Source: Avipropionibacterium sp050157065 (GTDB lineage Bacteria > Actinomycetota > Actinomycetes > Propionibacteriales > Propionibacteriaceae). Taken from it: DNA of 64,000 nt. Positions 57,714 to 64,000 of this stretch are shown one piece after another. How positions within the stretch are numbered: position 1 is the stretch's first letter; each line of letters begins with the position of its first letter. The stretch is from NCBI GenBank assembly GCA_050157065.1, contig CP189573.1; one strand, given 5' to 3'. The position numbers and the translations under genes were made by a program. The notes under the pieces were generated by a model that was not told where the DNA came from, ran no database searches, and worked only from the letters and a program-made list of their open reading frames with translations.

Positions 57714-59138
57714 TCACTCCAGCTCGGTCGGGTCCTTCAGGTAGGTCCGGCGGGCGTACAGCGCCCGGTTGATGAACCAGGTGATGGCCCACAGCACGAC
57801 GCCCACGCCGAGCAGGATCAGCGCGATCACGTACTGGCTGACGTCACGCCACGGGCCCAGCAGGAAGGCGCAGCTCACGGCCCCCAGGACGGCCAGCACC
57901 GTCGGGGTCTTGAAGTGTGAGCGATCGACCTTGTCGCGCCGCAGCACCAGGCAGGCGACGTTGACGATGGTGAACACGGCCAGCAGCATCAGCGAGGTGG
58001 TGCCACCGAGGTTGGAGATCCGACTGACGAAGGTGATCAGCAGCACCGCCAGCACGGTGGTGAACAGGATCGCCACCCACGGCGTACGCCGACCGGGCAG
58101 GACCCGCTTGAGCACCCCCGGCAGCACCCGCTGGCGCGCCATGCCGTACAGCAGGCGGCTGGCCATCATCATGTTGATCAACGCCGAGTTGGCCACCGCC
58201 ATCATCGAGATCAGCGGGAAGATCTGGTCGATCGGCAGGTCGGGTGCGCCGACCCGCACGACGGTGAGCAGCGGGGCCCCCTCACTGAGCTCGCCGGCCG
58301 GGACCAGCGCGATCGTGGAGATCGACACCAGCACGTAGATCAGGCCGGTGATGCCGATGCCCGACAGCATGATCTTGGGGAAGATCTTCTCGGGGTTCTT
58401 CGTCTCCTCGGCCATGTTGACCGAGTCCTCGAACCCGACCATGGCGAAGAACGCCAGCGCGGTCGCGGTGTTGACGGCGACGAAGATGCTCTTGTCCTCG
58501 GCGGTGTCGAACATCACGACCCGGGAGAAGTCGGCGCGGCCCTGGCTCATCGCGTACACGCCGACGAAGATCACCAGCACCAGGCCGCTCAACTCGACAC
58601 AGGTCAACACGATGTTGGTGTAGACGCCCTCGGCGACACCGCGCAGGTTGATCACCGCGATCAGCAGGATGAACCCGATCGCCATCAGCGTGATCACCAG
58701 GTCGGGCGCCTCGTACGTCGTCCCGCCGAACCAGCCGACGATGACGTTGATCATGGCCTCGAAGTTGGCCGCGAAGGCGCGGGCCGCCGTGGAGGCCGAG
58801 GTGATGCCGGACGACATCACCACGAAGCACACCAAGAAGGTGAGGAAGTGCAGCCCGAACGCCTTGTGGGTGTACAGGGCCGCTCCGGCCGCCTGGGGGT
58901 ACTTGGTGACGAGTTCGAGGTAGGAGCACGCGGTGAGCGTGGCGACCGCGAAGGCGATCAGGAACGGTAGCCAGACCGCGCCGCCGACCTCTTGGGCGAC
59001 ATTGCCGGTGACGGCATAGATGCCTGTGCCGAGGATGTCTCCCACGATGAACAGCAGCAGCAGTTTGGGTCCGATGACCCGCTTCAGCTCCGGCTGATCG
59101 TCCGTCGTCTCCTCGGTTTCGTGGAGTGATGCCGACAC
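57714..59138 (-). CDS. APC-superfamily amino acid permease
   Basis: A 474-aa transporter with 12 predicted TM segments. APC features are IVGDILGTGIYAVTGNVAQE in TM1 with the GTG helix break, FAMVGFEDSVNMAEETKNPEKIFP in the TM6-7 region, and VANSALINMMMASRLLYGMAR. It resembles the YhdG-type cationic amino acid/polyamine group. Start GTG 59138 has GGAGG 5 bases upstream on the minus strand; no ATG fits. Convergent with the GH65 gene (7 bases apart). Confidence 0.9.
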   Translation of the reverse strand: MSASLHETEETTDDQPELKRVIGPKLLLLFIVGDILGTGIYAVTGNVAQEVGGAVWLPFLIAFAVATLTACSYLELVTKYPQAAGAALYTHKAFGLHFLTFLVCFVVMSSGITSASTAARAFAANFEAMINVIVGWFGGTTYEAPDLVITLMAIGFILLIAVINLRGVAEGVYTNIVLTCVELSGLVLVIFVGVYAMSQGRADFSRVVMFDTAEDKSIFVAVNTATALAFFAMVGFEDSVNMAEETKNPEKIFPKIMLSGIGITGLIYVLVSISTIALVPAGELSEGAPLLTVVRVGAPDLPIDQIFPLISMMAVANSALINMMMASRLLYGMARQRVLPGVLKRVLPGRRTPWVAILFTTVLAVLLITFVSRISNLGGTTSLMLLAVFTIVNVACLVLRRDKVDRSHFKTPTVLAVLGAVSCAFLLGPWRDVSQYVIALILLGVGVVLWAITWFINRALYARRTYLKDPTELE

Positions 59139-59221
59139 GTGGCCTCCAGTGGCTCCGGGACAGAGTGCTCCCCACACTGTCGCGCATGTCCACGCGGTCG
59201 GGCAAGCACCGAAGCCCTCGA

Positions 59222-60193
59222 TCAGCCGGGAATCGTGATCTCCACGGGTCGGTGCTCGGTGGCCGAGGTGATGGCGAACTCGGTCATCGCGGTGGCGTAC
59301 CAGCCGTCCCGGGCGTCGATCGGCGACGGGCCGCCGGCGGTGATCGCGGCGCAGAACGCCGCGTCCTCGACGTGCCACGGCACCTCCGGGCCGCGGAACA
59401 CCTCGGGTTCGTGCCCGGTCCGGTGGAAGGTCAGCTCGGTGAGTCGACTGCTGCAGGTGGCCGACACACCGTCACCGACCAACTGGGCGAAGAACTTCGA
59501 CGTCGCGGGCGGGGTGTCGGCGTCGCCGACGGTGAGCGTCGCGGACACGTCGTCGTCGAACCGGTAGACCGCCGACAGGTTGGTGGTGACCCGGGTGGAG
59601 TAGAACGGTCCGCCCACGGCGTACACCTCGCGCGGATCCTTGCCGACCAGGTGGCGGATCAGGTCGGTCCCGTGGCAGCCCTGGGCCGCCACGTTGCCGC
59701 CGCCGCTGGCGGGATCGTTGACCCAGCGGTCATCGGGCCAACGTCCGTCCAACACCTGGACGTGGACCGAGATCGGGTCGGGCACCAGCTCCCGGGCCTT
59801 GGTGATCATCTCGAAGAACCGCATCTTGTAGCCGGCCATCACCAACCGGTCCGCCGCATCGGCCGCGGCCATGATCGCCGCGCACTCCTCGGCGGTGCGG
59901 GCCAACGGCTTCTCCACGAACACGTGCTTGCCCGCCGACAGCGCCCGGATCGCCAGGTCGGCGTGGCTGTCGTTGGGGGTGGCGATCCAGATCGCAGCAA
60001 GCCGGTCGTCGGCGAGCAGCTGCTCCGGATCGGTGCTGCAGGCCGCCTCGGGGGCACTGGCGTCGCGCACCCGTTCCGCAGCCCCCGGGACCGGGTCGCA
60101 CAGCGCCACCACCCGGGCGTCCGGCACCTGCGTCAGGGCGTCGGCGTGCACCTTGCCCAACCCGCCGCAGCCGATGATCCCGATGTCGATCAT
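59222..60193 (-). CDS. Gfo/Idh/MocA-family oxidoreductase (third in window)
   Basis: A 323-aa NAD(P)-dependent dehydrogenase. Rossmann motif IGIIGCGGLGKVHADAL starts at residue 3; VEKPLARTAEE contains the EKP lysine; the substrate domain has GGGNVAAQGCHGTDLIRHLVG with His and Asp in the usual places. ATG 60193 is preceded by GGAGG. It is divergent from the solute-binding gene at 60413 with promoter elements between, suggesting a role in breaking down the sugar that protein binds. Confidence 0.9.
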   Translation of the reverse strand: MIDIGIIGCGGLGKVHADALTQVPDARVVALCDPVPGAAERVRDASAPEAACSTDPEQLLADDRLAAIWIATPNDSHADLAIRALSAGKHVFVEKPLARTAEECAAIMAAADAADRLVMAGYKMRFFEMITKARELVPDPISVHVQVLDGRWPDDRWVNDPASGGGNVAAQGCHGTDLIRHLVGKDPREVYAVGGPFYSTRVTTNLSAVYRFDDDVSATLTVGDADTPPATSKFFAQLVGDGVSATCSSRLTELTFHRTGHEPEVFRGPEVPWHVEDAAFCAAITAGGPSPIDARDGWYATAMTEFAITSATEHRPVEITIPG

Positions 60194-60252
60194 GGTTCCT
60201 CCGTCGGTCCATCTCGAGTGCGGGTGATCGTACGGGATCTGGCGACTGACCC

Positions 60253-60282
60253 TTGACGTGTCCATGACGGCGGGCCTAACCT
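60253..60282 (+). promoter_or_regulatory. Promoter of the solute-binding/PL6 operon
   Basis: TTGACG (60253-60258) and TAACCT (60277-60282) are 18 bases apart. Transcription would start near 60290, just inside the following inverted repeat, leaving a leader of about 120 bases before ATG 60413. Confidence 0.5.
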
Positions 60283-60284
60283 CG

Positions 60285-60310
60285 CATTAGTTCGCACTTT
60301 ATCCCTAATG
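60285..60310. promoter_or_regulatory. Candidate operator CATTAG-N14-CTAATG
   Basis: CATTAG (60285-60290) and CTAATG (60305-60310) are inverted copies separated by an AT-rich 14-base spacer. The site is directly downstream of the -10 of the rightward promoter, in the gap between divergent sugar genes, where a repressor would block initiation. The cognate regulator is not identified. Confidence 0.45.
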
Positions 60311-60412
60311 AAGATGGTCCCCCAGTGCCGCGACCCCAGTCGGTCTGCCCATCTCGTCTGCAACGTGTTCCGTTACATCCCGCCGCGACGGCGCGGCCGA
60401 CAGGAGAATTCC

Positions 60413-62059
60413 ATGATCAACCCCAGGACCGGCCACCCGTTCTCCCGACGGACCCTGCTCGGCGGAGCTGCCGGGGCGGCAGGTGCCGCAGTGCTCGCCG
60501 GGTGCGGCCCGAACGGCGAGGGCACCGGAGCCGGCAACGGCTCCGGGAACGGCGGCGAGCCGAACACCTCGGGCGTCACGCTGCCCACGTACACCCAGAT
60601 CGACGTGGCCGCCGACATCGAGTCGCCCAACGAGTACTGCATTCCCGGGTTCCTGCGGTATCCGGAGTCGCCGGTCTCGGTGGTGCCGGAGAAGCCCGGC
60701 GACGGGACGAAGACCGTCACCGCCTTCGGGCAGACGAGCATCAGCAAGTCGCCGCCGATGGAACAGAACCAGTGGTGGATGAACGTCAACGAGCAGACCG
60801 GCATCACCTTCGACATTTCGTGGGTGAAGGGGGCGGAGTTCCTGCCCAAGGTGCAGACCATGATCGCCGGCAACGACCTGCCCGACGTGATGTCGCTGCC
60901 GAAACTGCCCCGGCTGGGGCAGGTGCTGGAGGCCAAGTTCGAAGACATCACCGAGTACGTGTCCGGTGACGCGATCGCCGAGTACCCGGGGTTGGCCAAC
61001 TTCGCCACGGCGGCCTGGGAGCAGACCGTGTTCGACGGGTCCATCCGTGGCATCTCCCGCCCCGTGGTGCCGATCAGTTCCCGGCTGCAGGCCCGGACCG
61101 ACACCTTGGCCGAACTGGGCATCGAGCCGGTGTTCAGTGACGGTGAGGAGTTCTTGGCGCTGTGTCGGGAGATCACCGACCGGGAGGCCGGCCTCTTCGC
61201 GATGCGGCAGCCGACCGCGACGTTCTTCAAGGCGATGTTCTCGTTGCCGAACGAGTGGGAGCAGACCGATCAGGGGTTCCGGCACGAGATCGAGTCGCCG
61301 CGCTTCACCGAGTACCTCGAGTTCGTCACCAGCATGTGGGCCGAGGGGCTGTTCCACCCCGAGTCGTTCGTGAACGCCAACCGGATGCCCGAGTTCCAGA
61401 AGCCGTCGTTCCTGCTGTACGAGGTCGGCGGGGCCGGCTTCACCAAGGCCATGCCGCTCTACACTCCCGGCGCCCCCACCCTGACGGTGAAGCCGGTCGT
61501 GCCCCCGCTGGTCGACGGTGGTGGCAACGCGCCGACCCGCATCACCGGTGCCGGGGACTCGCTCTTCGCGCTCCGCAAGGGAATCGACCCCGACCACGCC
61601 AGGACCGTGCTGCGCATGCTGAACTACTTCGCGTCCCCCTTCGGCAGTGCGGAGTACCTCACCGTGCAGCACGGCAAGGAGGGCTACGACTTCAACATCG
61701 ACAGTGACGGTCAGATCGTGTCGACCGAACACGCCCCGAACGAGATCTTCCCGATCACACTGTTCCCCGGGACACCCGCGTTCAACTACTCGGCCGGCTA
61801 CCCCGAGGTCGTCGAGGCCGAGTGTGCCTACGAGGCCGAGGCGTCCAAGAGCGTGGTGCTGAACGCTGCCGACGGACTGTACTCGCCCACCGCGATCGAC
61901 AAGGAGACCGGACTGTCGCGCAAGATCACCCAGGAGATCAGCGACATCATCCAGGGTCGCAAGCAGGTCAGCGAGTGGGCGAACGTGGTCAAGGAGTTCC
62001 TCGCCGACGGTGGCGACGACATCCGCGCGGAGTACGAAGAGGCTGCCGCCGCGAAGTAG
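60413..62059 (+). CDS. Extracellular solute-binding protein, Tat lipoprotein (548 aa)
   Basis: A second large carbohydrate-binding lipoprotein, similar in length and layout to the one at 253. The twin-arginine motif SRRTLLGG (residues 11-18) and lipobox Cys31 (VLAGC) are nearly identical to that protein, and both end in EYEEAA-type sequence. MPEFQKPSFLLYE and similar segments are typical of LplA-like binding proteins. ATG 60413 has AGGAG just upstream. No permease or ATPase gene follows; a PL6 lyase gene does, so the ligand is probably an oligosaccharide released by that lyase. Confidence 0.88.
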   Translation: MINPRTGHPFSRRTLLGGAAGAAGAAVLAGCGPNGEGTGAGNGSGNGGEPNTSGVTLPTYTQIDVAADIESPNEYCIPGFLRYPESPVSVVPEKPGDGTKTVTAFGQTSISKSPPMEQNQWWMNVNEQTGITFDISWVKGAEFLPKVQTMIAGNDLPDVMSLPKLPRLGQVLEAKFEDITEYVSGDAIAEYPGLANFATAAWEQTVFDGSIRGISRPVVPISSRLQARTDTLAELGIEPVFSDGEEFLALCREITDREAGLFAMRQPTATFFKAMFSLPNEWEQTDQGFRHEIESPRFTEYLEFVTSMWAEGLFHPESFVNANRMPEFQKPSFLLYEVGGAGFTKAMPLYTPGAPTLTVKPVVPPLVDGGGNAPTRITGAGDSLFALRKGIDPDHARTVLRMLNYFASPFGSAEYLTVQHGKEGYDFNIDSDGQIVSTEHAPNEIFPITLFPGTPAFNYSAGYPEVVEAECAYEAEASKSVVLNAADGLYSPTAIDKETGLSRKITQEISDIIQGRKQVSEWANVVKEFLADGGDDIRAEYEEAAAAK

Positions 62060-62137
62060 GACAGCAACGGCTGGCGAAAGACCCGTACGCGGCAACCCCC
62101 GCCGCGTACGCAGCGATCACCGTCAAGGGAGAAACCC

Positions 62138-63613
62138 ATGCCCGATCACACCACTCATCGCTCCACCTCACCGGCGGCCGTGTCGCGTCGAGGATTCCTG
62201 GCCACGGCCGGAGCCGCCGGTGCCACGGTCGCCGGACTCGGGACGACCACTGCGCACGCCGCGCCGGGCACCACATTGGTGCGGACCCCGGCCGAACTGG
62301 ACGCCGCCATCGCCGGGGCGGGCCCGGGCTCCACGATCATGATGGGCAACGGGGTGTGGCGCGACCTCGGCCTGGTGTTCCGTGGGAGCGGCACGCAGGC
62401 GCAGCCGATCACACTCCGGGCCCAGACACCCGGAATGGCGATCCTGTCCGGGGCGTCGTACCTGCAGATCGTCGGGGAGCATCTCGTGGTGGACGGGTTG
62501 GTGTTCCGCGACGGCGCCGCACCACCGGACATCCAGCACCTGATCGGCTTCAGCGACGCCGAGGACGACGGCAAGGACGATCCCGCGGTCACCTACTCCA
62601 GCCACTGCCGGCTCACGAACACCGTCGTCGACGGCTTCAGCAAGCCCGATCCCGAGATCCGGGACTCCTGGGTCGGCATCTGGGGCCAGCACAACCGGGT
62701 GGACCACTGCGCCTTCATGAACAAGACGAGTCGCTCGCTCCTCATCGTGGGCCGAGGCTTCGACGAGCGCCCCACGTACTCGCGGGTGGACAACAACTAC
62801 TTCGCCGACATCCCGGACACCGAGTACAGCGCCGGCACCGTGATCATGAGCCTCGACAAGACCGATTCGTTGACCGACGGCCGTGACGTGATCGAGCAGA
62901 ACGTGTTCGAGAACCTGCAGGGTCGCGGCCGCATCGTCAGCCTCAAGTGCAGTCACAGCACCATCCGGGACAACACGTTCTGGCGGGCCTCGGGCTCGAT
63001 CTGTTCACGCTCCGGCAGCTTCAACACGGTGGAACGCAACTTCATCTTCCCCGGGCTGGAGGAACGGGACGGCTTCTTCACCGGCGGCATGTTGATGATC
63101 GGTGAGGGCCACGTCATCCGTGGCAACTACGTCCAGGGGTGCACCCGCTGGGGTCGGGAGGCCCTTGCGCTGTACGAGGGCGACGCCGACAACGCCCCGG
63201 GGGTCGGCAGCTACTACCCGACCAAGGACGTGGTGGTGGCGAACAACACGTTCATCCACAACTACCGGACGATCACGGTCGGGATGCTGTACGACCCGGA
63301 GAAGGGGATCGACGTCCCGGTGGAGAACATCACCTATCGCGACAACGCCATCCTCGGTGATGACACCTCGCCGCTGCGGTTGATCAACGAACTCGACCCG
63401 CCGATCGGCGACATCGTCCACGAGGGCAACATGTTCCTCGGCGGCAACGTCGACGACCTCGGCGACCTTCCCGGTGTCGACATCGCCGATCCCGGTCTGG
63501 TCGAGCAGGCCGATGGCACATACCGTTACTCCGACAGCAGCCCGCTGCGACACAACATCACGACCAGCCCACGCCGCAAGGCTGACGTGGGCCCGACCTG
63601 GAAGTGGGACTGA
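62138..63613 (+). CDS. PL6-family polysaccharide lyase (alginate lyase/chondroitinase B type), Tat-exported
   Basis: A 491-aa right-handed beta-helix protein. The signal has a twin-arginine motif (SRRGFLA) and ends near AHAAPG, with no lipobox, so it is secreted. Family 6 features are GVWRDLGLVFRGSGTQAQPI, HLVVDGLVF, and the catalytic region SLKCSHSTIRDNTF with Lys270 and, 21 residues later, Arg291 (CSRSG). That is the same spacing as Lys250/Arg271 in chondroitinase B. The substrate would be alginate, dermatan or a similar uronate polymer cut by beta-elimination. It follows the solute-binding gene after 78 bases. Confidence 0.85.
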   Translation: MPDHTTHRSTSPAAVSRRGFLATAGAAGATVAGLGTTTAHAAPGTTLVRTPAELDAAIAGAGPGSTIMMGNGVWRDLGLVFRGSGTQAQPITLRAQTPGMAILSGASYLQIVGEHLVVDGLVFRDGAAPPDIQHLIGFSDAEDDGKDDPAVTYSSHCRLTNTVVDGFSKPDPEIRDSWVGIWGQHNRVDHCAFMNKTSRSLLIVGRGFDERPTYSRVDNNYFADIPDTEYSAGTVIMSLDKTDSLTDGRDVIEQNVFENLQGRGRIVSLKCSHSTIRDNTFWRASGSICSRSGSFNTVERNFIFPGLEERDGFFTGGMLMIGEGHVIRGNYVQGCTRWGREALALYEGDADNAPGVGSYYPTKDVVVANNTFIHNYRTITVGMLYDPEKGIDVPVENITYRDNAILGDDTSPLRLINELDPPIGDIVHEGNMFLGGNVDDLGDLPGVDIADPGLVEQADGTYRYSDSSPLRHNITTSPRRKADVGPTWKWD

Positions 63614-63620
63614 TTCGTCC

Positions 63621-64000
63621 ATGACTGACCTGACAGCCGCACCGACCACCCTCACCGATGCCGCGTGGACCGAGCGGTTCGACGCGATCATGCCTTTCGG
63701 GTCGAGCACGGCCTCGAAGCGCCCGCGGCTGCTGCCGGAGGAGCCCGAGGTCGTGGTGCGGGGTGAGGGGTGCCGGGTGTGGGACGACCGGGGTCGCGAG
63801 TTCATCGACTACCGCAACGCGCTCGGACCGATCACGCTGGGCTACCGGTTCCCGGCGGTCGACGAGGCGATCCGCGCCCAGCTCGACCGGGGGATCCTGT
63901 TCGGCCACCCGTCGCCGCTGGAGTGCGAGGTCGCCGAGCGGTTCTGCCAGCACCTCCCGGGGATGGAGCAGGCCCGCTTCCTGAAGACCGGCGGTGAGGC
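63621..64000 (+). CDS. Class III aminotransferase, N-terminal part (runs off window)
   Basis: ATG 63621 opens a frame that continues to the window end (126 codons). The sequence has the HemL-like class III aminotransferase start: MPFGSSTASKRPRL, then GEGCRVWDDRGREFIDYRNALGPITLGYRFPAVDEAI with the conserved D-G-R/D-x-x-G-R-E strand and a KTGGEA at the edge, equivalent to the SGTEA PLP-phosphate loop. It lies 7 bases after the PL6 lyase stop. A keto-sugar aminotransferase or mutase role in amino-sugar metabolism is possible, but only a quarter of the protein is visible. Confidence 0.8.
   Translation, partial: MTDLTAAPTTLTDAAWTERFDAIMPFGSSTASKRPRLLPEEPEVVVRGEGCRVWDDRGREFIDYRNALGPITLGYRFPAVDEAIRAQLDRGILFGHPSPLECEVAERFCQHLPGMEQARFLKTGGE

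Noticed and set aside
1..64000. tRNA, rRNA or riboswitch genes
   Set aside because: I looked through the intergenic gaps for cloverleaf motifs, CCA ends and known riboswitch cores and found none I could support; a covariance-model search would be decisive.

Overview
The window is high-GC actinobacterial DNA. Mycothiol genes (mshD, mycothione reductase), a Rex-hemACDB cluster, GlnR, DUF222/HNH and DUF2510 proteins, many GTG starts and TANNNT -10 boxes lying only 6-8 bases before start codons (leaderless mRNA) all point to Actinomycetota. Gene order and the abundance of Gfo/Idh oxidoreductases suggest Propionibacteriales, but that is inference. Coding density is very high, and I saw no tRNA, rRNA, insertion sequence, prophage or CRISPR array.

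Layout. (1) 1-1890: two adjacent paralogous sugar-type ABC solute-binding Tat lipoproteins, the first cut by the window edge. (2) 1941-8812: a Rex operator and promoter, then rex-hemA-hemC-cobA/hemD-hemB and two small genes. (3) 8999-10240: an unusual methyltransferase with an ankyrin-protein-like N-terminus. (4) 10244-18358: a GntR regulator divergent from an oxoprolinase-type operon (NRAMP-like transporter, pxpA, DUF1445 protein, fused pxpB-pxpC, biotin carboxylase with carrier domain, LLM oxidoreductase). (5) 18477-20889: a sugar isomerase-like TIM barrel and a heparinase II/III-like lyase. (6) 20972-27512: hemL, a phosphatase and the system II cytochrome c maturation genes (TlpA/ResA-like, ccdA, resB, ccsB). 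(7) 27513-28716: a 1.2-kb non-coding block of nested tandem repeats. (8) 28717-31878: a LacI regulator with its operator and two Gfo/Idh dehydrogenases. (9) 31917-36286: mycothione reductase, bioY, a GH3 lipoprotein and a DUF2510 protein. (10) 36305-46363: pstSCAB, a Nudix-phosphatase fusion, ppk, mshD, a membrane protein, glnR and a MoaD-like protein. (11) 46442-54349: a discoidin-like membrane protein, dtd, a nitrobindin-like protein, a pentapeptide protein, ygfZ, a DUF222/HNH protein, a frameshifted DHFR-like gene and an AnsA-type asparaginase. (12) 54444-64000: a HAD mutase with GH65 phosphorylase, an APC permease, a Gfo/Idh dehydrogenase divergent from a second solute-binding lipoprotein, a PL6 polysaccharide lyase and the start of a class III aminotransferase.

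How it fits together. Haem supply (hemACDBL) and cytochrome c assembly are both present, with the former under redox control by Rex. Phosphate uptake and polyphosphate synthesis sit beside the nitrogen regulator GlnR and mycothiol synthesis. Both window ends and the 18-20 kb and 29-32 kb segments hold genes for acidic-polysaccharide and disaccharide use. The least routine parts are the carboxylase-linked oxoprolinase operon, the repeat block at 27.5-28.7 kb and the PL6/solute-binding locus at the right end.
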